Below, piece after piece: positions 23,851-34,719 of a stretch of DNA of 64,000 bases. Source of the stretch: Bradyrhizobium sp. AUGA SZCCT0158 (lineage in GTDB: Bacteria > Pseudomonadota > Alphaproteobacteria > Rhizobiales > Xanthobacteraceae); the NCBI RefSeq assembly GCF_018130065.1, contig NZ_JAFCME010000028.1:1-64000 (forward strand), in the 5' to 3' direction. Within the stretch, counting starts at the first letter, position 1, and each line of letters starts with the position of its first letter. The translations under genes were made by a program, and so were the position numbers. The notes under the pieces are model-generated. The model saw nothing but the letters and a program-made list of their open reading frames with translations. It was not told the DNA's origin and ran no database searches.

Positions 23851-24150
23851 TTACAGTTTCTCCACCTTGCCGTCGCTGATGATCTCGATCACGGTCGGCG
23901 CCGTCTTCATCTGCGACGAATATTCCCGCCACACCTTCATGTGCGGCGCCTTGCCGTGCGCATTGAGGTCGTCGCGGGTCTCCCAGCGCTCCACCACCAC
24001 ATAGAGATTGGGATTGTTGACGCTGACATGGCCTTCATAGGAGAGGCAGCCCTTCTCCTTGAGCGTCTCGGCGGTGCAGGCCTTGTGCCCCTTGATGAAG
24101 TCGTCCTTGTTTTCCGGCTTCATCGGCGTGGTGGCGATGACGTAGATCAT
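23851..24150 (-). CDS. ABM-domain protein, copy 2
   Basis: 99 residues with the antibiotic-biosynthesis-monooxygenase fold signature: MIYVIATTPMKPENKDDF start, Y-E-G-H-V-S strand, V-V-E-R-W-E-T-R-D-D-L-N-A-H and the closing K-x-W strand. These dimeric ferredoxin-like proteins act as heme-degrading or quinol-type monooxygenases, or have unknown roles. It is a tandem paralogue of the gene at 24177. It sits five bases from ureE, so it is co-transcribed with urease genes; no link to urea breakdown is known to me. Confidence 0.8.
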   Translation of the reverse strand: MIYVIATTPMKPENKDDFIKGHKACTAETLKEKGCLSYEGHVSVNNPNLYVVVERWETRDDLNAHGKAPHMKVWREYSSQMKTAPTVIEIISDGKVEKL

Positions 24151-24176
24151 GGATTTTCTCCCTTTACGTTTCTTGA

Positions 24177-24476
24177 TTAGCGGGTTTCGACTTTTTCGGG
24201 GGTGATGTACTCGATCTTCGGCGGCGCGCTCATGCATTTGACCGCGACGCGGCCGAAGGTTTTCATGTGCTCGGCGGTCCGGTGCGGCCCCAGCGCTTCC
24301 ATGTTTTCCCACTGCTCGACGAACACCATCTTGGAATGGTCGGTGACGCTTTCATGCAGATCATAGGCGATGTTGCCCGGCTCTTTCCGGGTTTCCATGA
24401 TGCAGGCGGTGGCCGCCGCGATGAAATCGGCGCGCGTTTCAGGCTTGATGGTCAGCGTGGCAACGACGTAAATCAC
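24177..24476 (-). CDS. ABM-domain protein, copy 1
   Basis: 99 residues, same length and layout as its neighbour (MIYVVATLTIKPETRADF, V-F-V-E-Q-W-E-N, H-x-x-x-E-H-M). The two are clearly diverged duplicates. Located between ureC and ureE in the same direction, 26 bases apart from its twin. Function unknown; ABM-type monooxygenase or stress-related dimer. Confidence 0.8.
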   Translation of the reverse strand: MIYVVATLTIKPETRADFIAAATACIMETRKEPGNIAYDLHESVTDHSKMVFVEQWENMEALGPHRTAEHMKTFGRVAVKCMSAPPKIEYITPEKVETR

Positions 24477-24526
24477 GAAGAATCCTCCCGGATTTTTGTT
24501 CTGGCTAAGACTGCCTGGGAGAAACC

Positions 24527-26239
<1,713 letters not shown>

Positions 26240-26310
26240 GTTATTGCTCCACCAAATGCAAATAGTTCAGCGCTAGCTCGCGCACTCTCTTCCGCCTGTG
26301 TGTGCGGCTT

Positions 26311-26372
26311 ACCCCTCTCCCCAACCCTCCCCCGCAAGGGGGGAGGGAGCCCGGGCACCGTGCTCACCTCAC
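26311..26372. repeat. Repeat copy A next to ureC
   Basis: Contains ccctctccccaaccctcccc, then cgcaaggggggagggagc, and after a 9-base variable part gtgctcacctcac. It is a direct copy of 26851-26914 (about 55 of 62 matching by eye) and an inverted copy of 26454-26491. Confidence 0.7.
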
Positions 26373-26396
26373 GTCGCGCAACTCCTGCACGAAGCA

Positions 26397-26852
26397 TCAC
26401 GGCTCCTCCCGGAGGTCGTTCGCATCTGTCAGGGACGCATTAGCGGAAGGGTTCCCTCCCCCCTTGCGGGGGAGGGTTAGAGAGAGGGGTGACGCTTGCT
26501 CCGCTGCTTCCGCGATCGTGAGGACAACACCCTCAAGATTTTTCATGACGTCGTCATTGGTGAACCGCAGCACGCGATAACCGCGCGAAGCAAACCACTC
26601 ATCCCGCCTGGCGTCGTAACGGATACGTTCTTCGAAATCATGGCTCTCGCCGTCGAGTTCAACGACAAGCTTGCAGGAATGGGCGACGAAGTCCGCGATG
26701 TAGTGCCCCATCGGGCTCTGTCGGCGAAATCCGAGTCCGGCGAGTCGATTTGCTTTCAAGTGACGCCATAACAATGTTTCGGCACGTGTCATCTCGCGCC
26801 TCAATTGCTTGGCGCGGGTACGCTGAATCTTGCTGACCTCGTCGTGTGGCAT
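26397..26852 (-). CDS. DUF559 (Vsr-like) endonuclease-domain protein
   Basis: 151 residues. RAKQLRREMTRAETLLWRHL and GLGFRRQSPMGHYIADFVAH followed by KLVVELDGESHD are the classic DUF559 signature: a PD-(D/E)xK/Vsr-like fold with Asp (IADF), E-L-D-G and the following R-x-x-Y-D-x-x-R-D. Biological role of the family is unclear. The ATG lies inside repeat copy C, whose AG-rich strand supplies the ribosome site, and the C-terminus (LSLTLPRKGGG) is translated from inverted copy B. The gene interrupts ureB and ureC, an unusual position. Confidence 0.8.
   Translation of the reverse strand: MPHDEVSKIQRTRAKQLRREMTRAETLLWRHLKANRLAGLGFRRQSPMGHYIADFVAHSCKLVVELDGESHDFEERIRYDARRDEWFASRGYRVLRFTNDDVMKNLEGVVLTIAEAAEQASPLSLTLPRKGGGNPSANASLTDANDLREEP
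26454..26491. repeat. Repeat copy B, inverted
   Basis: ccctccccccttgcggggga then gggttagagagaggggt: the reverse complement of copies A and C with three changes. It forms the left boundary of the DUF559 unit and overlaps the last codons of that gene. Confidence 0.7.
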
Positions 26853-26914
26853 CCCCCTCTCCCCGACCCTCCCCCGCAAGGGGGGAGGGAGCGCAGTCAG
26901 TGTGCTCACCTCAC
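26851..26914. repeat. Repeat copy C
   Basis: Same orientation as copy A, including the distal gtgctcacctcac. Forms the right boundary of the DUF559 unit, overlapping its start codon, 22 bases from the ureB stop. Confidence 0.7.
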
Positions 26915-26935
26915 ATTTGATGGCGATACCAGCGA

Positions 26936-27241
26936 TCACAGCTTGCCCTGTACCTCGCCGCGAAAGCCGTAGACCACACGCTTGCCCGCAAGCGCGACGA
27001 GCTGCACGTCGCGGGTCTGGCCGGGTTCGAAGCGGACCGCGGTGCCGGCGGCGATGTCGAGGCGCATGCCGCGGGCTTTCTTGCGGTCGAACTTCAGCGC
27101 CGGATTGGTTTCGAAGAAATGGTAGTGCGAGCCGACCTGGATCGGCCGGTCGCCGGTATTGGCGACCGTCAGCGTCACGGTCTTGCGGCCGGCATTGAGT
27201 TCGATCTCGCCGTCCTGGATGAAGCGTTCACCGGGGATCAT
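26936..27241 (-). CDS. ureB: Urease beta subunit UreB
   Basis: 101 residues, complete: starts MIPGE, has the N-T-G-D-R-P-I-Q-V-G-S-H-Y-H-F motif and F-E-P-G-Q before the end. Structural subunit of the (alpha-beta-gamma)3 urease. Repeats separate it from both ureC and ureA. Confidence 0.95.
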   Translation of the reverse strand: MIPGERFIQDGEIELNAGRKTVTLTVANTGDRPIQVGSHYHFFETNPALKFDRKKARGMRLDIAAGTAVRFEPGQTRDVQLVALAGKRVVYGFRGEVQGKL

Positions 27242-27268
27242 GATTTGCTACCTCGTAACATTTTGCAG

Positions 27269-27393
27269 CGTCATGGCCGGGCATAGCCGTCTGAAGGACG
27301 GCGTCGCTTCCGCTCGCCTATGTCCCGGCCATCCACGTCTTACTTTCTGTTTCAAGAAAGACGTGGATGCCCGGCACAAGGCCGGGCATGACG
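27269..27393. repeat. Inverted repeat between ureA and ureB
   Basis: Outer arms gtcatggccgggca and gccgggcatgac, inner arms ggccatccacgtctt and aagacgtggatgcc around a ctttctgtttcaagaaag hairpin. A multi-arm palindrome of a kind common in this genus; no reading frame. Confidence 0.7.
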
Positions 27394-27414
27394 AAATGAA
27401 AGATCTCGCACTAC

Positions 27415-27717
27415 TCACCTTATCGGCTCATGCACGGTGACGAGTTTGGTGCCGTCGGGAAACGTCGCCTCGACCTGGATGTCGTGAATCATCTCGGGAA
27501 TCCCATCCATGCACTGCGCCCGCGTAATCACCTGCGCGCCGGCCTGCATCAGATCGGCCACTGTGCGGCCGTCACGTGCGCCCTCGACGATGAAATCGGA
27601 AATGATCGCGATCGCTTCGGGATGGTTGAGCTTGACGCCGCGCTCCAGCCTGCGGCGCGCCACCATGGCGGCCATTGAGATCAGGAGCTTGTCTTTTTCG
27701 CGGGGGGAGAGATTCAT
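27415..27717 (-). CDS. ureA: Urease gamma subunit UreA
   Basis: 100 residues, complete: M-N-L-S-P-R-E-K-D-K-L-L start, R-R-x-x-R-G-V-K-L-N-H-P-E-A, and the F-P-D-G-T-K-L-V-T-V-H-x-P-I end. Structural subunit. Sixty bases downstream of ureD. Confidence 0.95.
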   Translation of the reverse strand: MNLSPREKDKLLISMAAMVARRRLERGVKLNHPEAIAIISDFIVEGARDGRTVADLMQAGAQVITRAQCMDGIPEMIHDIQVEATFPDGTKLVTVHEPIR

Positions 27718-27744
27718 GCGGGCACTCGAGTAATTGGATCGATC

Positions 27745-27798
27745 TTAGTTGAGCCAGAGACGTTAGTTGAGCCAGAGACGTTAATTAAGCCAGAGTCT
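27745..27798. repeat. Three 18-bp tandem repeats at the 3' end of ureD
   Basis: Units at 27745, 27763 and 27781 (ttagttgagccagagacg twice, then ttaattaagccagagtct). On the coding strand each reads Leu-Trp-Leu-Asn-stop, so the last codons and stop of ureD have been duplicated twice downstream, in frame. Confidence 0.8.
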
Positions 27799-28617
27799 TG
27801 GCAGCGGCACGCCGGAGGCGCGGCCGAGCACGGTCATCATGTCGGCGCGGAGCCGCGCCGCATCTTGGGCACAGAAGCGCGCCATTGCAAATCCATTCCA
27901 CGCGGAGATTCCGACCTCGCCGCCGAACGTGTCAGCAGCTTCGCGGATCCGCTCCACTACGGCTTCATCGCCGGGCACGATCAGCGCGGTGCCGATTGCA
28001 ACGCCGCCTTTGGCGATGGCGGGTTGCGCGAGCTTTGCGCCGATATCGCCGGCGAGCCGGATGGTTTCGGCAAACACCAGCCGGCCACCGCGGCGCAGCC
28101 GCCAGCGATCGACGAACTCGCCATGCAGCATCCGCTCGCCCATCGCGGCGCGGCCGAACACCACGATTTCGCACAGCAAAAGCGAGGCGTCATCCGCTAG
28201 GTCGATATCGATACGCCGCAAGATCCGCGCACGGTCGAACAGGATGGTCTCCTGTGGCAACCAGGAAAGGTGCGCCCCCGCCTCGGCCCTGAGCGCAATG
28301 TTGAGCTGGGCCGCAGGTCCCGGCGCGCGATAGACCTTCTCGGCCGCCGCGGTCGTCAGCGTCAGCCGCGCGCCCTCACCGGCCGCAATGTCGATGTCGA
28401 AGCGGTCGCCGCCGGCGATGCCGCCCGCCGTGTTGACGAACACGCCGGACAGGCCGTCGTCTTCGGGCGAGGGAAACCGCACGCGCAGCGAGCCGGATTC
28501 ATGCAAAGTCCCGCGGCGGGTGACACCATCCTGCAGCCGCACGTCGAATTTGACCGCGCCCCGGGCCCGGTTGTCAGCGAAAGTCGATGAAGCTGCGCCC
28601 GTCGTTTCGGTCCGCAT
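27781..28617 (-). CDS. ureD: Urease accessory protein UreD
   Basis: 278 residues. Scaffold that binds apo-urease and receives nickel from UreFG. Family features: V-N-T-A-G-G-I-A-G-G-D near 75, T-T-A-A-A-E-K-V-Y-R, and W-L-P-Q-E-T-I-L-F. ATG at 28617 with GGGGA five bases upstream is preferred to a TTG at 28647. First gene of the urease block, 40 bases after urtE. Confidence 0.93.
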   Translation of the reverse strand: MRTETTGAASSTFADNRARGAVKFDVRLQDGVTRRGTLHESGSLRVRFPSPEDDGLSGVFVNTAGGIAGGDRFDIDIAAGEGARLTLTTAAAEKVYRAPGPAAQLNIALRAEAGAHLSWLPQETILFDRARILRRIDIDLADDASLLLCEIVVFGRAAMGERMLHGEFVDRWRLRRGGRLVFAETIRLAGDIGAKLAQPAIAKGGVAIGTALIVPGDEAVVERIREAADTFGGEVGISAWNGFAMARFCAQDAARLRADMMTVLGRASGVPLPRLWLN

Positions 28618-28659
28618 CCGTTCCCCAAACCGGCCGCCGCGGCTCAATCCGTTTTAAAG

Positions 28660-29355
28660 TTACAGCGCCATCTGGCGGCTGATCTCGGCGGGATCCATCG
28701 CGCTCCGCTCGCACGCAAATTTCACCGCGCCCCGGTCCATGACCGCGAAATTGTCGCCGAGCTCGCAGGCAAAGTCGAGATATTGTTCGACCAGCACGAT
28801 CGCCATGGTGCCGAGGCTCCGCAGATAGGAGATGGCGCGGCCGATATCCTTGATGATCGAGGGCTGGATCCCCTCGGTCGGCTCGTCGAGCAGCAGCAGT
28901 TTCGGCCGCATCACCAGCGCCCGGCCGATCGCGAGCTGCTGCTGCTGGCCGCCGGAGAGGTCGCCGCCGCGCCGGCCGAGCATCGAGTTCAGAACCGGAA
29001 ACAGCGAGAACACGTCGTCGGGAATATTGCGGTCGTCACGCTTCAGCGGGCCAAAGCCGGTCTTGAGATTTTCCTCCACCGTCAGCAGCGGAAAAATCTC
29101 GCGGCCCTGCGGCACGAAGCCGATGCCTTTTCGGGCCCGCTCATACGGCTTGAGGCCGGTGATATCGTCGCCGTTGAGCGTGATCGAACCCGAGGCAATC
29201 GGATATTGGCCAACCATCGCGCGCAGCAGCGAGGTCTTGCCGACGCCGTTGCGGCCGAGCACGCAGGTCACCTTGCCGGGCTCGGCCTTGATCGAGACGC
29301 CGCGCAGCGCCTGCGCCGCGCCGTAATAGAGGCTGATGTTGTCAACGTTTAACAT
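28660..29355 (-). CDS. urtE: Urea ABC transporter ATPase UrtE
   Basis: 231 residues, LivF-like. Walker A GRNGVGKT (34-41), ABC signature LSGGQQQQ, Walker B L-L-L-L-D-E-P-T-E-G-I, switch His replaced by the V-E-Q-Y typical of this family. With UrtD it powers uptake of urea or short amides. Directly followed by ureD, which supports the urea assignment. Confidence 0.92.
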   Translation of the reverse strand: MLNVDNISLYYGAAQALRGVSIKAEPGKVTCVLGRNGVGKTSLLRAMVGQYPIASGSITLNGDDITGLKPYERARKGIGFVPQGREIFPLLTVEENLKTGFGPLKRDDRNIPDDVFSLFPVLNSMLGRRGGDLSGGQQQQLAIGRALVMRPKLLLLDEPTEGIQPSIIKDIGRAISYLRSLGTMAIVLVEQYLDFACELGDNFAVMDRGAVKFACERSAMDPAEISRQMAL

Positions 29356-29382
29356 GCGATGCCCTTTTCGGGCGAATGGCGC

Positions 29383-29435
29383 GTAGCGAATGGCGAATAG
29401 TAAAAAGAACCCATTCGCTATTCGCCATTCGCTAC
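29383..29435. repeat. Perfect 18-bp inverted repeat between urtD and urtE
   Basis: gtagcgaatggcgaatag (29383) pairs exactly with 29418-29435 around a 17-base loop; a further partial GCGAATGG copy precedes it. A strong hairpin in the mRNA, likely a mobile repeat that could also set segmental stability. Confidence 0.75.
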
Positions 29436-29442
29436 TCGCCCT

Positions 29443-30204
<762 letters not shown>

Positions 30205-30208
30205 GCGC

Positions 30209-31372
30209 TCACTCCGCCGGCTTCGGTGCGCTGATGCCGTCTTCGCGCGCGGCACTTTCGGCGTTGAGGCGCCTTGCGCTCCACGGCTCATACCAGGCAT
30301 TGAAGGTGCCGATGATGCCCTTCGGCAGCAACAACGTCACCAGGATGAACAGCGCGCCCAGCATGAACAGCCAATACGGCGCCAGCGGACCCGAGGTGAA
30401 CACGGTTTTCGCGTAATTGACCACGATGGCGCCGAGCGCAGCCCCGATCAGCGTGCCGCGGCCGCCGACCGCCACCCAAATCACCGCCTCGATCGAATTG
30501 CCCGGCGCGAATTCGCCGGGGTTAATGATGCCGATCTGCGGCACATACAGCGCGCCGGCGACGCCGGCCATGCAGGCCGACAGCGTGAACACGAACAGCT
30601 TGTAGGATTCGACGCGGTAGCCCAGAAATCGCGTGCGCGACTCGGCGTCGCGGATCGCGATCAGCACCTTGCCGAGTTTCGACGTCACCACCGCGCGGCA
30701 GATCAGGAAAGCGATGATGAGCGCCAGGCAGCTCAGGATGAACAAAGCGGCGCGGGTGCCGTCGGCCTGGACGTTGAAGCCCAGAATGTCCTTGAAGTCG
30801 GTCAGGCCGTTATTGCCGCCGAAGCCGAAATCGTTGCGGAAGAACGCCAGCAGCAGCGCGTAGGTCATCGCCTGCGTGATGATCGACAGATAGACGCCGG
30901 TGACGCGGGAGCGGAACGCCAGCCAGCCGAAGCAGAAGGCGAGCAGGCCCGGCACGACCAAGACCATCAGCGCCGCGAACCAGAACATATCAAAACCGTA
31001 CCAGTACCAGGGCAGCGACGGATAGTTCAGGAACACCATGAAGTCCGGCAGGATCGGATTGCCGTAGACGCCGCGGCTGCCGATCTGTCGCATCAGGTAC
31101 ATGCCCATCGCGTAACCGCCGAGCGCGAAGAACGCGCCATGGCCAAGCGAGAGAATGCCGCAATAGCCCCAGATCAGATCAATCGAGAGCGCCAGAATGG
31201 CGTAGCAGACATATTTGCCGAACAGCGCCACCAGATAGGTCGGCACCTGGAACATCGAACCTGACGGCAGCAGCAAGTTCGACAGCGGGATCAGCACGCC
31301 GAGACCGGCGACGATCAGCAGGAAGACGGTCGCGCTGCGATCTAGCGAGCGGGTAAGGACATGCGGCGTCAT
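30209..31372 (-). CDS. urtC: Urea ABC transporter permease UrtC
   Basis: 387 residues, LivM-like, about ten hydrophobic helices. Conserved I-D-L-I-W-G-Y-C-G-I-L-S-L-G-H-G and the E-x-x-x-R-F-L-G-Y cytoplasmic loop. Charged C-terminal tail of about 35 residues. Pairs with UrtB in the membrane. Confidence 0.92.
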   Translation of the reverse strand: MTPHVLTRSLDRSATVFLLIVAGLGVLIPLSNLLLPSGSMFQVPTYLVALFGKYVCYAILALSIDLIWGYCGILSLGHGAFFALGGYAMGMYLMRQIGSRGVYGNPILPDFMVFLNYPSLPWYWYGFDMFWFAALMVLVVPGLLAFCFGWLAFRSRVTGVYLSIITQAMTYALLLAFFRNDFGFGGNNGLTDFKDILGFNVQADGTRAALFILSCLALIIAFLICRAVVTSKLGKVLIAIRDAESRTRFLGYRVESYKLFVFTLSACMAGVAGALYVPQIGIINPGEFAPGNSIEAVIWVAVGGRGTLIGAALGAIVVNYAKTVFTSGPLAPYWLFMLGALFILVTLLLPKGIIGTFNAWYEPWSARRLNAESAAREDGISAPKPAE

Positions 31373-31382
31373 AGGTGGTCAC

Positions 31383-31557
31383 CTCTCCCGCTTGCGGGGG
31401 AGCATAGGTCGCCTACGGCGACCGTTCTTAGCCGAGAACGCCGAAGCGAAGCTTCGGCTATGGCGCTCGTCAGAGCGCGGCGGGTGGGGGTGTCTCCACT
31501 AGGCGACGGCGCTCGTGGAGAGACCCCCACCCCAGCCCTCCCCCGCAAGCGGGAGAG
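31383..31557. repeat. Inverted repeat between urtB and urtC
   Basis: Perfect 20-base arms ctctcccgcttgcgggggag (31383) and its inverse (31538-31557), with further nested palindromes (gccgaagcgaagcttcggc, 31431 region; gggtgggggtgtctcc opposite ggagagacccccaccc). Same family as 26311. No gene. Confidence 0.7.
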
Positions 31558-31604
31558 GGAGTCAGAGCGCAGCGCGGTGAAGCATCCCATTGCAACATGC
31601 GGCG

Positions 31605-33218
31605 TCATGCTTCGATCGCCCGTCCCTTGAGCGCGAACAGGCCGCGCGGCCGCTTCTGGATGAACAGGATGATCAGCACCAGGATCGCGATCTTGCCGAG
31701 CACGGCCCCCGCCACCGGCTCCAGGAACTTGTTGGCGATGCCGAGCGTGAAGGCCCCCACCAGCGTGCCCCAGAGATTGCCGACGCCGCCGAACACCACC
31801 ACCATGAAGCTGTCGATGATGTAGCTCTGGCCGAGGTTGGGGCTTACATTGTCGATCTGCGACAGCGCCACGCCGGCGATCCCGGCGATGCCGGAGCCGA
31901 GGCCGAAGGTAAGCGCGTCGACGCGCGAGGTGGCGATGCCCATCGACGCCGCCATGCGGCGGTTCTGCGTCACCGCGCGCATCTCGAGCCCGAGCGCCGT
32001 GTAGCGCAGCATCGCGAGCAGGATGGCGAACACCGCCAGCGTGAAACAGAGGATCCAGAGCCGGTTGTAGGTGATGGTGATCTGGCCGAGTTCGAACGCG
32101 CCGCTCATCCAGGAGGGATTGCCGACTTCGCGGTTGGTGGGGCCGAACGCGGTGCGCACCGCCTGCTGCAGCACCAGCGAGAGACCCCAGGTCGCGAGCA
32201 GGGTTTCCAGCGGGCGGCCGTAGAGGAAGCGGATGATGCTGCGCTCGATCAGGACGCCGATCGCGCCCGCAACAAGGAAGGCCGATGGCACCGCGATCAG
32301 CAGCGAATAGTCGAACAGGCCGGGATAGCTGGTGCGGATGACCTCCTGCACCACGAAGGTGGTGTAGGCGCCCAGCATCACCATTTCGCCGTGGGCCATG
32401 TTGATGACGCCCATCACGCCGAAGGTGATCGCAAGCCCGATCGCCGCCAGCAGCAGCACCGAGCCGAGCGACAGGCCGTACCAGGCGTTCTGCACCATCG
32501 ACCACATGGCAAGATTGCTCTGGATCGCGGAGATCGCACCGGCCGCGGCCTGCGCCACCGGCGGCGACGCATCGCTGCCGAGGCCCGTCAACAGCGCGAG
32601 GGCTTCCTGATCGCCGCGCGCCTTGATGATGGCGATGGACTCCAGCTTCTCCGCGTCTGACGCATCCGACTTGTAGAGCAGGATGGCAGCGCGGGCCTCG
32701 GCAAAGGCCGCCTTCACCGCCTTGTTGGTCTCTTTGGCCAGCGCGCCGTCGATGACCGGAAGCGCGGCCTCCTCATGGCTCTTGAAGACCGATTGGGCGG
32801 CCGTCAGCCGCTTGGCCGGATCTGGCGACAGCAGCGTCAGACCGCCGAGGGCGGCCTCCACGGTGCGGCGCAGGCGGTTGTTGAGGCGGACAGCAACGGC
32901 ACCCGCGGGCAGGCTGGCCACCGCAGCCCCGGTCGCCGCATCGATGATCTTGCCGTCGGCCCCCGTGACGAAAACTTTCTTGGATTCCGGATCAGCCGAC
33001 AGCCGGCCATCCTGCAGCGCGCTGATGATCGGAAAAGCCAGCGGATTGCCCGAGGTCGCGACCGCGCCGATCGCCTCGTCGGTGTCGGAGAACTCGTCAT
33101 TGGCGAATTTGGCGACCGCATCCTCGAACGGTCCCGCCAGCGCCGGCACAGCGAACGCTGCGATCAGGAAAAATGACAGAACAATAGCGCGAAGACGGTC
33201 AAAGAAATTGGCAGGCAC
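31605..33218 (-). CDS. urtB: Urea ABC transporter permease UrtB
   Basis: About 537 residues. Signal-like hydrophobic start, an extracytoplasmic domain of roughly 200 residues typical of UrtB, then the LivH-like permease with I-G-L-A-I-T-F-G-V-M-G-V-I-N-M-A-H-G-E. The GTG at 33218 (V-P-A-N-F-F-D) is preferred because the alternative ATG at 33257 lies inside a perfect palindrome; certainty about the start is moderate. Confidence 0.88.
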   Translation of the reverse strand: MPANFFDRLRAIVLSFFLIAAFAVPALAGPFEDAVAKFANDEFSDTDEAIGAVATSGNPLAFPIISALQDGRLSADPESKKVFVTGADGKIIDAATGAAVASLPAGAVAVRLNNRLRRTVEAALGGLTLLSPDPAKRLTAAQSVFKSHEEAALPVIDGALAKETNKAVKAAFAEARAAILLYKSDASDAEKLESIAIIKARGDQEALALLTGLGSDASPPVAQAAAGAISAIQSNLAMWSMVQNAWYGLSLGSVLLLAAIGLAITFGVMGVINMAHGEMVMLGAYTTFVVQEVIRTSYPGLFDYSLLIAVPSAFLVAGAIGVLIERSIIRFLYGRPLETLLATWGLSLVLQQAVRTAFGPTNREVGNPSWMSGAFELGQITITYNRLWILCFTLAVFAILLAMLRYTALGLEMRAVTQNRRMAASMGIATSRVDALTFGLGSGIAGIAGVALSQIDNVSPNLGQSYIIDSFMVVVFGGVGNLWGTLVGAFTLGIANKFLEPVAGAVLGKIAILVLIILFIQKRPRGLFALKGRAIEA

Positions 33219-33242
33219 GTTACAACCCCGGCAGGAGTAAGT

Positions 33243-33268
33243 GGAAGGCGGCGACATCGCCGCCTTCC
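33243..33268 (-). terminator. Palindrome between urtA and urtB
   Basis: Twelve-base arms ggaaggcggcga and tcgccgccttcc around CA, with no T-run. About 60 bases after the urtA stop. It may act as a partial terminator or mRNA-stabilising hairpin giving more binding protein than permease, as in many ABC operons. Confidence 0.5.
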
Positions 33269-33329
33269 GGGTCTTCTCTTGGAAGTTTCTTCTTGCAGTC
33301 AGACCATGATCCTTCGGATCATATCGGGG

Positions 33330-34646
33330 TCAGGAACCCTGACCGCCGCACTTGTTGGTCTTGGTGTTGTAGTTGCCGCACTTCTTGCCAACCCAGTCGC
33401 CGATCAGGTCCTTGGAGCCATCGAGCTCCTTCGACCATGCATCGCCGGCCACCAGGCCCGGGGTCTTCCACACCACGTCGAACTGGCCATTGGCTTTGAT
33501 TTCGCCAATGAACACCGGCTTGGTGATGTGATGGTTCGGAAGCATCTTCGAGGTGCCGCCGGTCAGGTTCTTGGCTTCGATGCCGGGCAGCGCGTCGATC
33601 ACCTTGTCCGGATCGGTCGACTTCACCTTCTCGACCGCCTTGACCCACATCTCGAAACCGATGACGTGTGCTTCCATCGGGTCGTTGGTCACGCGCTTCG
33701 GGTTCTTGGTGTAGGCCTGCCAGGCCTTGATGAACTTCTCGTTGGCCGGATCCTTGATCGACTGGAAGTAGTTCCAGGCGGCCAGATGACCGAGCAGCGG
33801 CTTGGTGTCGATGCCGGCGAGCTCTTCTTCGCCGACCGAGAACGCGACAACCGGAATGTCGGTCGCCTTGATGCCCTGGTTGCCGAGCTCCTTGTAGAAG
33901 GGAACGTTGGCGTCGCCGTTGATGGTGGAGACGACGGCGGTCTTCTTGCCGGCCGAACCGAACTTCTTGATGTCGGCCACGATCGTCTGCCAGTCACTGT
34001 GACCGAACGGCGTGTAGTTGATCATGATGTCTTCCTGCTTGACGCCCTTCGACTTCAAGTAGGCTTCGAGGATCTTGTTGGTGGTGCGCGGATAGACGTA
34101 GTCGGTGCCGGCCAGCACCCAGCGCTTCACCTTCTCGTCCTTCATCAGATAGTCGACGGCCGGGATCGCCTGCTGGTTCGGCGCCGCCCCGGTGTAGAAC
34201 ACGTTGCGCTCGCTCTCCTCGCCCTCGTACTGCACGGGGTAGAACAGGATCGAGTTCAGCTCCTTGAACACCGGGAGCACGGATTTGCGCGACACCGAGG
34301 TCCAGCAGCCGAACACGACAGAGACCTTGTCCTTGGTGATCAGCTCGCGGGCCTTTTCCGCGAACAGCGGCCAGTTCGACGCCGGGTCGACCACGACGGC
34401 CTCGAGCTTCTTGCCGAGTATGCCGCCCTTCTTGTTCTGCTCGTCGATCAGGAAGAGGACGGTGTCCTTCAGCGTGGTTTCGCTGATCGCCATGGTGCCG
34501 GAAAGCGAATGCAGCACGCCGACCTTGATGGTCTCCTGCGCCTGCGCGCTGCCGAATGCGGCCAGGCCCAAAACCAGGCCCGCGGTCGCCGCCAGCCAGC
34601 GGCGGCGGCTCAGCGTCGCTATATCGTGGGTAAGTTGTGTAAGCAT
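33330..34646 (-). CDS. urtA: Urea-binding periplasmic protein UrtA
   Basis: 438 residues. Twin-arginine-like signal (S-R-R-R-W-L-A-A-T-A-G) with cleavage near A-Q-A. The mature part begins T-I-K-V-G-V-L-H-S-L-S-G-T-M and has V-F-G-C-W-T-S-V-S-R-K and P-V-Q-Y-E-G-E-E-S, the UrtA-specific urea pocket motifs. First gene of the run, behind a sigma-54 promoter. Hallmark of nitrogen-limited urea scavenging. Confidence 0.94.
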   Translation of the reverse strand: MLTQLTHDIATLSRRRWLAATAGLVLGLAAFGSAQAQETIKVGVLHSLSGTMAISETTLKDTVLFLIDEQNKKGGILGKKLEAVVVDPASNWPLFAEKARELITKDKVSVVFGCWTSVSRKSVLPVFKELNSILFYPVQYEGEESERNVFYTGAAPNQQAIPAVDYLMKDEKVKRWVLAGTDYVYPRTTNKILEAYLKSKGVKQEDIMINYTPFGHSDWQTIVADIKKFGSAGKKTAVVSTINGDANVPFYKELGNQGIKATDIPVVAFSVGEEELAGIDTKPLLGHLAAWNYFQSIKDPANEKFIKAWQAYTKNPKRVTNDPMEAHVIGFEMWVKAVEKVKSTDPDKVIDALPGIEAKNLTGGTSKMLPNHHITKPVFIGEIKANGQFDVVWKTPGLVAGDAWSKELDGSKDLIGDWVGKKCGNYNTKTNKCGGQGS

Positions 34647-34719
34647 GAAATGTCATCTCCCTGACGCAGGCGTGAAACGCTGCGAAACGGCCCCAACGGC
34701 CGCCTGCGTTAACGGAATC

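Noticed and set aside
33219..33257. ATG at 33257 as urtB start
   Set aside because: It lies inside a perfect palindrome and adds a Cys-rich stretch before the signal peptide; the GTG at 33218 is more likely.
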